Source of the DNA: an uncultured Roseovarius sp. | GTDB lineage: Bacteria > Pseudomonadota > Alphaproteobacteria > Rhodobacterales > Rhodobacteraceae | Length of the DNA: 64,000 nt | Assembly (NCBI RefSeq): GCF_947489715.1 | Contig: NZ_CANLER010000006.1 | Coordinates: forward strand, 241,421 to 305,420 | Reading direction: 5' to 3' | Part shown: piece by piece, positions 1-8,854 of the stretch | Layout of the letters: every line of letters starts with the position of its first letter | Position numbering within the stretch: the first letter of the stretch is position 1 | The notes under the pieces: model-generated | What the model saw: the letters and a program-made list of their open reading frames with translations, nothing else | Told to the model about the DNA's origin: nothing | The model's database searches: none | Made by a program: the position numbers and the translations under genes

Positions 1-2
1 AA

Positions 3-893
3 CAGGTGATCCGCCCCACCGGCCTGCTGGACCCGATGGTCGAAATCCGCCCGGTTGAAATGCAGGTGGATGATCTGCTGGACGAAGTGCGCAAGGTGGC
101 CGCCGATGGTTACCGCACGCTGGTCACGACCCTGACCAAGCGCATGGCCGAAGATCTGACCGAATACATGCACGAACAGGGCATCCGCGTGCGCTACATG
201 CATTCCGACATCGACACGCTGGAACGTATCGAAATCCTGCGCGACCTGCGCCTTGGCGCCTTTGACGTTCTGATCGGCATCAACCTGCTGCGTGAGGGGC
301 TGGATATCCCCGAATGCGGTTTGGTGGCGATCCTCGATGCCGACAAGGAAGGCTTCTTGCGGTCTGAGACTTCGCTCATCCAGACCATCGGCCGCGCGGC
401 GCGAAATGCCGAAGGCCGGGTGATCATGTATGCTGACCGGATCACCGGCTCGATGGAACGCGCCCTGGGTGAAACCGACCGCCGTCGCGCCAAGCAGATC
501 GCCTATAACGAAGAACACGGGATTACCCCCGCGACCGTGAAGAAGAATGTCGAGGATATTCTGGCGGGGCTCTACAAGGGCGACGTGGACATGAACCGCG
601 TGACCGCCAAGGTCGACAAGCCGTTGCATGGCGGCAACCTACAGGCCCATCTGGACGGGCTGCGCACCGACATGCGCAAAGCCGCCGAAAACCTTGAATT
701 CGAAGAGGCCGCCCGCCTGCGCGATGAAATCAAACGCCTCGAGGCTGTCGATCTTGCCATTGCCGACGACCCCCTCGCCCGGCAATCCGCCATCGAAGCC
801 GCGGGCGCGGCGGCCCAGAAATCCAAGGGCCGTTCAACCGCGGGCAGACCGGGGCAACGCGGCGGGAATGTGAAGCGGCGTAAGAAAAACTAG
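3..893 (+). CDS. uvrB: UvrABC excinuclease subunit B, C-terminal part
   Basis: This is the 3' part of uvrB; the reading frame is open at the left edge of the window, so the N-terminal half with Walker A lies outside. UvrB is the damage-verifying helicase-like subunit of nucleotide excision repair and loads UvrC at lesions. The visible part starts with [11 protein letters not shown] and covers the C-terminal helicase domain, including [14 protein letters not shown] and QTIGRAARN (helicase motifs V and VI). Near the end is the UVR motif ([20 protein letters not shown]) that binds UvrC. The Lys/Arg-rich tail (GNVKRRKKN) ends at a TAG. Identification is firm; only the upstream extent is unknown. 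Confidence 0.97.
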   Translation, partial: QVIRPTGLLDPMVEIRPVEMQVDDLLDEVRKVAADGYRTLVTTLTKRMAEDLTEYMHEQGIRVRYMHSDIDTLERIEILRDLRLGAFDVLIGINLLREGLDIPECGLVAILDADKEGFLRSETSLIQTIGRAARNAEGRVIMYADRITGSMERALGETDRRRAKQIAYNEEHGITPATVKKNVEDILAGLYKGDVDMNRVTAKVDKPLHGGNLQAHLDGLRTDMRKAAENLEFEEAARLRDEIKRLEAVDLAIADDPLARQSAIEAAGAAAQKSKGRSTAGRPGQRGGNVKRRKKN

Positions 894-1196
894 CGCCGCC
901 TTGGGGCATCGGCGGGGCAACGGGCGGAAATGGGCTGTAAATACGCGGTCTGATGTCCGATCTTGCAGATCATTACAACGACGACAGTGGCGCTCGCGCA
1001 TCCCTTCCTGACCAGGACCGTTTCGCCAATCGCGACAATGCATTGCGATGGCTTTGATTGTTGTAAAATCGTTTAAAATCAAACGCTAATTTAGGTTAAT
1101 TTGCACAAAATCCTTGCGAAAACTGGGCGAGTTGACAGATAATATCAACAACTCAACGTCGAACTGAACACGCAAGAGATCGGGGTAGCCGAACCA
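894..1196. other. intergenic region, uvrB to VPLPA-CTERM gene
   Basis: About 300 bases without a convincing gene. A GC-rich stretch directly after uvrB (about 894-925) could fold weakly but has no T-tract. The part before position 1197 is AT-richer and should hold the promoter of the next gene, though I see no clear -35/-10 pair. Confidence 0.4.
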
Positions 1197-1895
1197 ATGA
1201 TCTGTAAATCCATGAAATTCGCCGCAGCGCTCGCTCTGGGCCTTGGCATCGGGTCGGTCCAGGCGGCCACCTACACCTATGACTTGTCGGACCATTCCAA
1301 TTCTTCCGCCTCGGCCAAATACGATTACGGGCTTCGGCTGGATAATTACGGCGGCAAATTCTTCTCATTCGAGAATGGCGCGTCGGCGCAGCTGATCTAT
1401 GACAGTGTCGCCAGGACGGTCAATATTGTCGGCACGATGATCCGCAGCCATGGCAACGGTGTGCTTGGACGCAGCCTGTGGAATATCAACTACACCATCA
1501 GCGGTGTCGAAGATCGCGGCAATGGCACATTTGTTGATACCTCGGGCACGGGCACGGGTTTGATTTCGTCCACCGCAAGCGCCGCCGCATATGCGCTCGG
1601 CTCGAATACGAACAAATGGGGTAAATATTTCGCATTGCTGGATGATGGCGCGCGCATGGCGGACGCCCCGGGTACCGGTATGGTCGGGCGCGGCTGGGTC
1701 AAAAGAACCAATTGCTGCAATGAATTCCTGTTCGTCGCAACCAAGGCGGCACCATCGGGCGGCGCCTCGCTTACCCGGTTGTCGAACGCGGGTGCAGATG
1801 GCGCAGCCGCAGTTCCTCTGCCCGCTGCGGCCTGGATGTTGCTCTCGGGAGTTTTGGGACTTGGCGTGGTATCCCGTCGCTGCCGTCGCGGCTGA
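1197..1895 (+). CDS. VPLPA-CTERM sorting domain protein
   Basis: A 232-residue exported protein of unknown function. An N-terminal signal peptide (MKFAAALALGLGIGSVQAA) is followed by a Gly/Ser/Asn-rich, probably beta-rich body. The C-terminus has the tripartite sorting signal VPLPAAAWMLLSGVLGLG followed by a basic tail (SRRCRRG). This is the VPLPA variant of PEP-CTERM known from Rhodobacterales, recognised by an exosortase/EpsH-type enzyme that is not in this window. Surface or exopolysaccharide-associated localisation is inferred from that signal. A second in-frame ATG at 1212 could be the true start because it places the signal peptide exactly at the N-terminus. A Cys pair (NCCNEF) in the body is unusual. 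Confidence 0.85.
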   Translation: MICKSMKFAAALALGLGIGSVQAATYTYDLSDHSNSSASAKYDYGLRLDNYGGKFFSFENGASAQLIYDSVARTVNIVGTMIRSHGNGVLGRSLWNINYTISGVEDRGNGTFVDTSGTGTGLISSTASAAAYALGSNTNKWGKYFALLDDGARMADAPGTGMVGRGWVKRTNCCNEFLFVATKAAPSGGASLTRLSNAGADGAAAVPLPAAAWMLLSGVLGLGVVSRRCRRG

Positions 1896-2279
1896 AACAC
1901 TTAAGAACTGAAATTTCGAGGCGTGGCGTAGCGATGTGCCGCACCTCTTTCTTTTTGTGCACAAACAGTGCCGAGCGCCCGTCCGCGCACCGCCCGCCCT
2001 GTTAACCCGGCGATTTCCCGAGATCCGCACCGACGTAATACCGACAAAATACCGACGTTATACCGACATCGGTTTTTCAGCAATTTCAGCGAATTAACCA
2101 CGATTCGAAGGCTTATGCAGATTTGGGGCGCGAACCGGCATCCCCAGCACCCCAAACCCCTGCCTTTAGCCACAGAGCATTCAGTCGTAATTTTCGCCAC
2201 CAAGTGACGATAAATCGCATATCCTCTTTCAATATCAGTCAAGAATGGGCTGAAACAGCCAGCAACCGGGGAGGTGGCG
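1896..2279. other. intergenic region with 11-bp iterated repeats
   Basis: This stretch lies between the VPLPA-CTERM gene and the aldehyde dehydrogenase. It carries the iterated ATACCGAC block listed separately (2027-2067), followed by a T-tract (about 2073-2077). The last part must contain the promoter and ribosome site (GGGGAGG at 2268-2274) of the aldehyde dehydrogenase. No ORF here has coding-like codon use. Confidence 0.5.
2027..2067. repeat. 11-bp-period ACCGAC repeats, copy 1
   Basis: ACCGAC recurs four times at exact 11-bp spacing. The first unit is GCACCGAC at 2027, followed by ATACCGAC at 2038, 2049 and 2060, with spacers such as GTA, AAA and GTT. The block is followed by ATCGGTTTTTC. 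A closely similar block, reverse-complemented, is at 48667-48719. Spacing of about one helical turn suggests a multimeric protein-binding site, but nothing else proves it. Confidence 0.7.
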
Positions 2280-3761
2280 ATGGGAGACGTTCAGACATAC
2301 CAAATGCTGATTGGAGGAGAGTGGGTCGCGGCCTCGGATGGTGGCATGTTTGACAGCCAGAACCCGACCACGGGCGAGGTTTGGTCCCGCGTACCCGAGG
2401 CGACCGAGGAAGATGTCGACCGTGCCGTACGCGCCGCCCATGACGCCTTCACCACCGGCCCCTGGGCAAGGATGACCCCCAGCGAACGCGGCAAGCATCT
2501 GAGAAGATTGGCAGAATTACTGGCGGACAAATCCGAAGACCTGGGCCGGATCGAAACCATCGACACCGGCAAGATGCTGAAAGAAACCCGCTGGCAGGCA
2601 AAATACATCGCCGAGTTCTTTCAGTTCTACGCGGGATGCGCCGACAAGATCAGCGGCGAGACACTGCCCATCGACAAGCCTGACCTGTTTGTATTCACCA
2701 AGCGCGAACCGCTGGGCGTTGTGGCCGCAGTGGTGCCGTGGAACTCGCAACTGTTCCTGGTCGCCGTCAAGATCGGCCCGGCCTTGGCAGCGGGCAATAC
2801 CGTTGTGTTGAAGGCATCGGAACATGCCAGCGCCGCAATGCTCGAATTCGGACGCCTGATCGAAGAAGCAGGCTTTCCCCCCGGTGTCGTCAACATCGTC
2901 ACCGGTCACGGCGATCCCTGCGGCCGGGCCCTGACCGGGCATAAATTGGTGGCGCGGATTTCCTTTACAGGTGGCCCCGGCGCCGCACGTCATGTCCTTG
3001 AAAACTCAAAAAATAACTTCGCCGAAGTGTCTTTGGAACTGGGTGGAAAATCTCCCTTTATCGTCTTTGACGACGCCAATATCGAAAGCGCGGTCAATGC
3101 CTCGATCGCGGGTATCTTCGGGGCGACCGGGCAAAGCTGCGTCGCCGGATCACGGCTTTATCTGCACGAGGATATCGCCGATGAATTCCTCGACCGCATG
3201 GTGGCGCAGGCACGCAAAATCATGATTGGTGATCCGCTGTTAGAGGAAACCCAGATGGGACCTTTGTGCACGGTCGGTCAGCGCGACCATATCGAGGCCG
3301 AGATTGCCCATGCGGTCAGCGAAGGCGCCAACGTGCTGACCGGCGGCAAACGGCCCGAGGGCGCAGAAGGGCTCTTCTTTGAACCGACCATTCTGGCCTG
3401 CCCGCGGCAGGATCTACGCATCGTCGACACCGAACTTTTCGGCCCGGTTCTCTGCGCGCAACGGTTCAAGACCGAGGAAGAGGTGATTGAGCTGGCCAAT
3501 GATACCGAACACGGGCTCGCCGCAGGTATTTTCACCCGTGACAGCGCGCGCAGCCTGCGCATGGCCGATGCGGTACGCGCCGGGATCGTCTGGGTGAATA
3601 CCTATCGCGTTGTGTCTCCGATCGCCGAATTTGGCGGCGTCAAAGGGTCTGGTTACGGCCGTGAAAGCGGGTTTCAGGCGATGTATGACTACACCCGCCC
3701 CAAGACAGTGTGGATGAACACATCGGACGCGCCAATGGCCAATCCGTTCGTGATGCGCTGA
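2280..3761 (+). CDS. NAD(P)-dependent aldehyde dehydrogenase
   Basis: A 493-residue member of the ALDH superfamily, which oxidises an aldehyde to its acid with NAD(P). The catalytic pair is visible: Glu253 in LELGGKSP and Cys287 in GQSCVAGSR. The cofactor region FTGGPGAARHV and the PWNSQ and EFGGVKGSGYGRE motifs are also present. ATG 2280 is preferred over GTG 2274 because GGGGAGG (2268-2274) sits at proper distance from it. It heads a co-directional run with a flavin monooxygenase, a CaiD-like hydratase and a carnitine dehydrogenase-like gene. A substrate such as betaine aldehyde, 4-trimethylaminobutyraldehyde or malic semialdehyde therefore fits the context. Substrate cannot be read from sequence. 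Confidence 0.92.
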   Translation: MGDVQTYQMLIGGEWVAASDGGMFDSQNPTTGEVWSRVPEATEEDVDRAVRAAHDAFTTGPWARMTPSERGKHLRRLAELLADKSEDLGRIETIDTGKMLKETRWQAKYIAEFFQFYAGCADKISGETLPIDKPDLFVFTKREPLGVVAAVVPWNSQLFLVAVKIGPALAAGNTVVLKASEHASAAMLEFGRLIEEAGFPPGVVNIVTGHGDPCGRALTGHKLVARISFTGGPGAARHVLENSKNNFAEVSLELGGKSPFIVFDDANIESAVNASIAGIFGATGQSCVAGSRLYLHEDIADEFLDRMVAQARKIMIGDPLLEETQMGPLCTVGQRDHIEAEIAHAVSEGANVLTGGKRPEGAEGLFFEPTILACPRQDLRIVDTELFGPVLCAQRFKTEEEVIELANDTEHGLAAGIFTRDSARSLRMADAVRAGIVWVNTYRVVSPIAEFGGVKGSGYGRESGFQAMYDYTRPKTVWMNTSDAPMANPFVMR

Positions 3762-3773
3762 GAGGGTCGCAAG

Positions 3774-4805
3774 ATGAAATTTCAACTGGCAATTAACCTT
3801 GAGCGTATGGACGACCACGCCGATATGAATGCCATCGCACGGCACACTCTTGATATGGTGCAGATGGCGGAACAGGGCGGTTTCAACATCGTCTGGGCGG
3901 CAGAACATCACGCGCTGGAAATGACCATCGCACCCAACCCTTTCCAGATATTAACCTGGTGGGCACAACATACCGACCAGATCCGGTTGGGCACGGCGGT
4001 GGCGACGGCAGCTTACTGGCACCCGATCAACCTGGCGGGTGAGGCTGCCATGCTGGACCTGATCAGCGGCGGGAGGTTGGAATTCGGTATCGGATCAGGG
4101 GCATACCAGCGAGAGTTCGACCGGATGCGCCCCGGATTGAAGCAATCGGACGCATGGCGATACATGCAGGAAATGCTGCCCGTGGTGCGCGCGCTTTGGC
4201 AGGGTGATGTGGCCCATGACGGTGAATTCTGGCAGTTCCCGAGCGCGACTTCCTGCCCCAAGCCGCTGCAGCCGGAAGTACCTGTCTGGGTCGCGGCGCG
4301 CTCGCCCATCACCTATGACTACGCCCTGCGGGAGAAATGCCATGTAATGAGCTGGCCCCTCACCCGACCGTTTTCCGAGGCAGAATTATACAAAAAACAC
4401 CTGGATGAGGCAGTTATCAAGGCAGATAACGGGTTTAGCCCCATTTTTGCGATGATGCGCCATGCGGCGGTTTACGATAACGAAGCCGACAGGCAAAAAG
4501 CGCTGGATGCGATCCGGCTGGTCCTGGGGCAGTTCGAAAATCTCTTCCGAAATGCCGGAGATGTCGACAATGGATTTCCGAAACAGATCCCGTTGGAAGA
4601 GCTTGCCGGACGGGAACAGTATGATCCGGCGATGCTAGAGGAAAACCTGCTGTTTGGATCGCCCGACCAAGTGATCGCAAAACTGAAACGGTATGAGGCG
4701 CTTGGGGTAGATGAATTCATCTACTACGCCTCGATGGGTTTGGATATGGATACGCAAAAGCGGTCAATGAAACTGTTCTGCGAAGAAGTAATTCCGGCAT
4801 TTTAA
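3774..4805 (+). CDS. LLM class flavin-dependent oxidoreductase
   Basis: A 343-residue luciferase-like monooxygenase, a TIM-barrel enzyme that uses reduced FMN or F420. Family features are WAAEHHALEMTIAPNP near residue 42, IRLGTAV, HPINLAGEAAMLDLISGGRLEFGIGSG, and the late FGSPDQVIAKLKRYEALGVDEF block. It follows the aldehyde dehydrogenase by 12 bp and precedes the hydratase by about 10-16 bp, so it is almost certainly co-transcribed. A role in oxygen-dependent cleavage of an amine or carnitine-related compound is a guess from context. No established carnitine pathway I know uses this family. Confidence 0.88.
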   Translation: MKFQLAINLERMDDHADMNAIARHTLDMVQMAEQGGFNIVWAAEHHALEMTIAPNPFQILTWWAQHTDQIRLGTAVATAAYWHPINLAGEAAMLDLISGGRLEFGIGSGAYQREFDRMRPGLKQSDAWRYMQEMLPVVRALWQGDVAHDGEFWQFPSATSCPKPLQPEVPVWVAARSPITYDYALREKCHVMSWPLTRPFSEAELYKKHLDEAVIKADNGFSPIFAMMRHAAVYDNEADRQKALDAIRLVLGQFENLFRNAGDVDNGFPKQIPLEELAGREQYDPAMLEENLLFGSPDQVIAKLKRYEALGVDEFIYYASMGLDMDTQKRSMKLFCEEVIPAF

Positions 4806-4814
4806 CAAAGGGTT

Positions 4815-5627
4815 ATGAACATGTCTGAAAGTGGCGTGAAGGTCGTCCGCAACGGCCACGTGATGGAAGTGACACTGGACCGGCCAAAGGTTAACGCGAT
4901 TGACGTGCCCACAAGCCAGGCGCTAGCCGCGGCATTCCAGGAATTGCACGAAGACAAGGAATTGCGTTGCGCCATTCTGACCGGCGGGGGTGACAAAATT
5001 TTCTCGGCCGGGTGGGACCTGAAGGCGCTGAACGCCGGTGAGATGAGCCTGGATAACTGGTGGGAAGCGGATGAATATGGCTTTGGAGGCTTCACCGGCC
5101 TGACGGAAAACTGGGCGTTGAACAAGCCGGTGATCGCCGCAATCAACGGGCTCGCAATCGGCGGCGGCTTTGAGATGGCGATGGGCTGCGACCTGTTGAT
5201 CGCCGCTGAACATGTAGAGTTTGGCCTGCCTGAAATGCCATTGGGGATCGTGCCCGATGCGGGGGCCTTGCAACGCCTGCCGCGACGTATTCCGCATAAC
5301 ATCGCGATGGAGATGTTCCTTTTAGGTCGCCGGATGACAGCACAGGAAGCGGCGCATTATGGCCTTGTAAACAAGGTGGTTCCCGCCGATCAGCTGATGG
5401 ATGCGGCGCGCGAATGGGCGGCCTCGATCGCATGGTCGGCACCATTGGCGATGCAGTCCGTGAAGGAGGTGCAGCGCGAGATTGAATGCGTGCCATTGGA
5501 GCAGGCGTTCCACAAGATGCGCTCCGATCCGATGCCAACCTATCGCAAGATGCTGAAATCAGATGATGCCGCCGAAGGGGTCGCCGCGTTTGTGGAGAAA
5601 CGCGAACCCAACTTCAAGGGAGAGTAG
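4815..5627 (+). CDS. Enoyl-CoA hydratase/isomerase family protein (CaiD-like)
   Basis: A 270-residue crotonase-fold protein. It shows DRPKVNAID, FSAGWDLKAL (oxyanion-hole segment), NKPVIAAINGLAIGGGFEMAMGCDLLIAAEHVEFGLPEMPLGIVPDAGALQRLPRRI, and LLGRRMTAQEAAHYGLVNKVV. The pattern resembles carnitinyl-CoA dehydratase/crotonobetainyl-CoA hydratase (CaiD), with Glu residues in the GLPEMPLGIVPD segment. The neighbouring carnitine dehydrogenase-like and BKACE genes support crotonobetainyl-CoA hydration. ATG 4821 is an alternative start and lies better spaced from AAAGGG (4807-4812). Family is sure, exact substrate inferred. Confidence 0.9.
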   Translation: MNMSESGVKVVRNGHVMEVTLDRPKVNAIDVPTSQALAAAFQELHEDKELRCAILTGGGDKIFSAGWDLKALNAGEMSLDNWWEADEYGFGGFTGLTENWALNKPVIAAINGLAIGGGFEMAMGCDLLIAAEHVEFGLPEMPLGIVPDAGALQRLPRRIPHNIAMEMFLLGRRMTAQEAAHYGLVNKVVPADQLMDAAREWAASIAWSAPLAMQSVKEVQREIECVPLEQAFHKMRSDPMPTYRKMLKSDDAAEGVAAFVEKREPNFKGE

Positions 5628-5630
5628 GCC

Positions 5631-6572
5631 ATGTATCCGGATCCAAATTCCGTCACCCGTGTCACCACCATAGGTGCCGGGCCGATTGGTGCTGGTTGGG
5701 CGGCGCATTTTCTGGCGCGGGGGTATGATGTGACGGCCTACATTCACGACCCGTCGGAACGGGTTGGTTTTGACGCGATCGTGCATACGGCATGGATCAG
5801 CCTGACGGGCTTGGGATTGGCCGACGGCGCATCCCGGGATCGGTTAACGGTTGTTTCAGACTTGAATAAAGCCGTTCAAGATGCTGAATTTATACAAGAA
5901 AGCTCTCCTGAGAGGCTGGAGTTGAAACAAGCGCTCTACGCCCAACTGGGCGAGATCGTGCCGCGCGAGGTGGTGATCGCCTCGTCAACCTCGGGTCTGA
6001 TGATGACGGACATCCAGGCGATCTGCCCAACGCCCGAACGAACGGTGATCGGGCATCCGTTCAACCCGCCCTACCTGTTGCCATTGGTTGAAATCATCGG
6101 GGGAAAACAAACACTTCCCGAGGCCGTGACATGGGTGCGGGATTTCTATGAGGTGGCCGGAAAAGCGCCGCTGGTGATGAAAAAAGAGATCCCCGGATTT
6201 GTCGCCACGCGGTTGCAGGAGGCGTTGTGGCGCGAGGCGCTGCACATGGTAGCAAATGGCGAGGCCACACCGGAAGATATTGATATTGCTTTGAAAAATG
6301 GCCCCGCGCCACGAATGGTCGTGCAAGGGCAGTGCATGGCGTTTCATGTTGCCTGCGGTGAAGGCGGCATGGCAACCAATCTGGACCAGTTCGGACCGGC
6401 ACTGAAATGGCCCTGGACCCGACTGCAAGCCCCTGAATTAACACAAGAATTACGTGACCGGATGGTGGATGGCTGCAATGAGATCGCCGGCGACAGGCAT
6501 TTCGAAGAGATGGCCGCAGAAAGGGATCGGAAGATCGTTGCGGTTCTTAACGCATTAAAAAATGATGCGTGA
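5631..6572 (+). CDS. 3-hydroxyacyl-CoA dehydrogenase family, L-carnitine dehydrogenase-like
   Basis: A 313-residue NAD-dependent dehydrogenase. The Rossmann motif GAGPIGAGWAA begins at residue 15, the acidic ESSPE block follows around residue 90, and the catalytic HPFNPPYLLPLVEIIGG segment is characteristic of carnitine dehydrogenases and related beta-hydroxyacid dehydrogenases. The C-terminal helical domain includes VATRLQEALWREALHMV. Expected reaction: L-carnitine to 3-dehydrocarnitine. The BKACE gene downstream supplies the next step in the known pathway. It starts 3 bp after the hydratase stop. Other 3-hydroxy acid substrates cannot be excluded. Confidence 0.85.
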   Translation: MYPDPNSVTRVTTIGAGPIGAGWAAHFLARGYDVTAYIHDPSERVGFDAIVHTAWISLTGLGLADGASRDRLTVVSDLNKAVQDAEFIQESSPERLELKQALYAQLGEIVPREVVIASSTSGLMMTDIQAICPTPERTVIGHPFNPPYLLPLVEIIGGKQTLPEAVTWVRDFYEVAGKAPLVMKKEIPGFVATRLQEALWREALHMVANGEATPEDIDIALKNGPAPRMVVQGQCMAFHVACGEGGMATNLDQFGPALKWPWTRLQAPELTQELRDRMVDGCNEIAGDRHFEEMAAERDRKIVAVLNALKNDA

Positions 6573-6763
6573 GCATTGACCTGGAAGTTATTTATTTTAA
6601 AATATTATTTTTAATACCCTACAACCTTAGCAGAGTGAAGTTGGCAGCGCGTCGTTAATTTCAAGCCGGGCGCAGGTGGCCGTGTTTACTCACCCTATGA
6701 GCGGGTTCGAAGTTGCAACTGTGTAAACTGTGTACGCGGATTGTGTACACTTTGGCCTGGCAG

Positions 6764-7852
6764 CTAGGTGACTGATTTATCGTCGCGCATGCGCTGATTG
6801 ATCCGGAGCGTTTCGAGATATTTTGACAGCGTGCCCGGCCAGCTGGGCGTTTCGTTCTGCTCGGGCCAGGCCTGACGGTATTCGCTGGGGCGGCGGCCAA
6901 AACAGTTCCGGAAAGCGTAGGCAAAATGCGAGAGCGAGTTGAACCCCGACGCGGCGGCGATTTCGCGGACGCCCAGATCGGTTGAGATCAACAGGACGCG
7001 GGCATGTTGTAGCCGCAGGATCAAACCGAACTGAACCACGCTACACCCCATCGCGCGGTGGAACTGGCGTTCCAGCTGTCGCTGCGAAATGCCGACCTGT
7101 GAAGCGATCTGCGGCACGGGAAGTGGTTCGGAAATATTGGCATCCATCAGTTTGACCGCCGCACTGACAGCGTTGGGCAGCTTGTCCAAACCCAGCCCGT
7201 GTGTCTGGCGCTGCGGCGCAGCCTCGGGACGGACAGGATGGTGAATGATATTATCTGCAATCTCGGCCACCAGCGCGTCGCCGTGATCCTGCTGAATGAG
7301 GTGCAGCATCAGATCCAGCCCAGCGGTGGACCCGGCGCAGGTGAGGATGCGACCGTCAATCGTGTAAAGCTGCTCGGCGGCCAGCACATCCGGGAAAAGT
7401 TCCTGAAATCCCGGCAGATAGGCCCAATGCGTGGTGGCACGACGTCCGCCCAGCAGTCCCGCGCGGGCAAAGACATAGCTGGCCATCTCGACCGCGCAAA
7501 GGCGCTGACCCGCCCTTTCCTGCCGCCGCAACCAGCCGATCAGCCGGGCATCGGCGTAATGCTCGGCCCCCCAACTTCCCAGCACCAGCACAAGGTCATC
7601 GCGGCTGAGCTTGTCGGGTAACGCCGCACTTTCGACGCTCATCCCGTTGCTGGCGGTGACACTGCCCCCTTCGGCGGAGACATAACTGTGTTCATAAAGC
7701 GGATCGGTTGAAAGGTAGTTGGCGATGCGCAGCGGTTCGAGCAGGCTGAGCAGGCTCATCATGTTGAAGCGCGGCAGCAGCACAAAGACGATTTGAGCAG
7801 GTGGATCGGGCGTGTCGGTCATGGCGTGAGCATGGTTTCTGCCATTGGGCAT
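6764..7852 (-). CDS. GATase1-like AraC-family regulator (CdhR-like)
   Basis: A 362-residue regulator with an N-terminal DJ-1/PfpI (glutamine amidotransferase-like) sensor domain ([51 protein letters not shown]). The C-terminus has two AraC helix-turn-helix segments ([19 protein letters not shown] and [32 protein letters not shown]). This architecture matches CdhR, GbdR and ArgR-type regulators of carnitine, betaine and arginine catabolism. It is divergent from the BKACE gene and convergent with the carnitine dehydrogenase-like gene. The start may be 7852 or the in-frame ATG at 7822; neither has a strong ribosome site. Confidence 0.9.
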   Translation of the reverse strand: MPNGRNHAHAMTDTPDPPAQIVFVLLPRFNMMSLLSLLEPLRIANYLSTDPLYEHSYVSAEGGSVTASNGMSVESAALPDKLSRDDLVLVLGSWGAEHYADARLIGWLRRQERAGQRLCAVEMASYVFARAGLLGGRRATTHWAYLPGFQELFPDVLAAEQLYTIDGRILTCAGSTAGLDLMLHLIQQDHGDALVAEIADNIIHHPVRPEAAPQRQTHGLGLDKLPNAVSAAVKLMDANISEPLPVPQIASQVGISQRQLERQFHRAMGCSVVQFGLILRLQHARVLLISTDLGVREIAAASGFNSLSHFAYAFRNCFGRRPSEYRQAWPEQNETPSWPGTLSKYLETLRINQRMRDDKSVT

Positions 7853-7863
7853 CTGATACGATT

Positions 7864-7894
7864 ATTCGCCATCTCTATCATCTTAGCGGCGAAT
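7864..7894. promoter_or_regulatory. inverted repeat in the AraC-BKACE divergent promoter
   Basis: ATTCGCC (7864-7870) and its complement GGCGAAT (7888-7894) flank a 17-bp spacer, and the palindrome GAATATTC (7891-7898) overlaps the right arm. It sits midway between the regulator start and the BKACE start (7952), a natural place for the CdhR-like regulator to bind. Confidence 0.45.
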
Positions 7895-7951
7895 ATTCGA
7901 CACTTTTACATGCGCCGCACCGCAAACTATCCCCAAAAGGGAGGAGTGCAC

Positions 7952-8842
7952 ATGAATTTCGATGTGGTGGTGACCTGCGCCGTAACCGGGGCCGGCGATA
8001 CGACGGGACGCAGCAAACATGTGCCCGTGACGCCCAAGGAAGTGGCCGATGCGGCGATCGAAGCAGCCAAGGCGGGGGCCGCGATTGCGCACCTGCATGT
8101 GCGTGATCCCGAGACCGGGCAAGGCTCCCGCGATCCGGCGCTGTTCAAGGAGGCTGTGGGCCGGGTGCGCGACAGCGGCGTGGACGTGGTGATCAACCTG
8201 ACGGCGGGGATGGGCGGCGACTGGGTGCCGTCGGTCGAGGACCCTGCCCTGCCCGGCCCCGGCACCGATATGATCGGCCCCGAGGAACGGCTGGTGCATA
8301 TCAGGGAATGCCTGCCCGAAATCTGTTCGCTGGATTGCGGGACGCTGAATTTTGGCGATGGAGACAACATCTATATCTCGACCCCACCGACGCTTCGGCG
8401 CATGGCCGAACTGGTCAAGGAATGGGGGGTGAAGCCGGAACTGGAAGTGTTCGAGCTGGGCCACATCCGCTTCGCCAAGGCGATGGTCGAAGAAGGGCTG
8501 ATCGCAGCACCTCCGATGTTCCAGATTTGCCTGGGCATCCCGTGGGGGGCCGATCAGACGGTCGAAACCATGGCGGCGATGAAGGCGCAACTGCCGGCGG
8601 GCGCAAGCTGGGCCAGCTTCGGGATCAGCCGGATGCAGATGCCGATAGCGGCGGCAGCAGTGGCGATGGGTGGCAATGTGCGGGTCGGGCTGGAGGACAA
8701 CATTTTCCTTGATCGCGGCGTGCTGGCGACCAACGGGCAGCTGGTGACCCGGGTGATCGAGATCATCGAGCGCATGGGCGGTCGGGCCGTGACCCCGCAG
8801 GAGGCCCGCAACAAGCTGAAACTGCGCGGCGCCGATGCGTAA
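7952..8842 (+). CDS. BKACE family beta-keto acid cleavage enzyme (DUF849)
   Basis: A 296-residue metal-dependent beta-keto acid cleavage enzyme, a TIM-barrel that condenses a beta-keto acid with acetyl-CoA to give a CoA ester and acetoacetate. Zn-ligand motif [10 protein letters not shown] (His47, His49) and the GLEDN segment (Glu248) are intact. Other family blocks are [19 protein letters not shown] and [10 protein letters not shown]. In carnitine degradation the known member cleaves 3-dehydrocarnitine to betainyl-CoA and acetoacetate, which matches the neighbouring carnitine dehydrogenase-like gene. ATG 7952 is chosen because AAGGGAGGAG (7937-7946) precedes it. Confidence 0.92.
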   Translation: MNFDVVVTCAVTGAGDTTGRSKHVPVTPKEVADAAIEAAKAGAAIAHLHVRDPETGQGSRDPALFKEAVGRVRDSGVDVVINLTAGMGGDWVPSVEDPALPGPGTDMIGPEERLVHIRECLPEICSLDCGTLNFGDGDNIYISTPPTLRRMAELVKEWGVKPELEVFELGHIRFAKAMVEEGLIAAPPMFQICLGIPWGADQTVETMAAMKAQLPAGASWASFGISRMQMPIAAAAVAMGGNVRVGLEDNIFLDRGVLATNGQLVTRVIEIIERMGGRAVTPQEARNKLKLRGADA

Positions 8843-8854
8843 AGGAGATGAGCG

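Noticed and set aside
6721..6750. three GTGTA-type repeats between the carnitine dehydrogenase-like and AraC genes
   Set aside because: The genes are convergent here, so a promoter operator is unlikely and the repeat is short and irregular.
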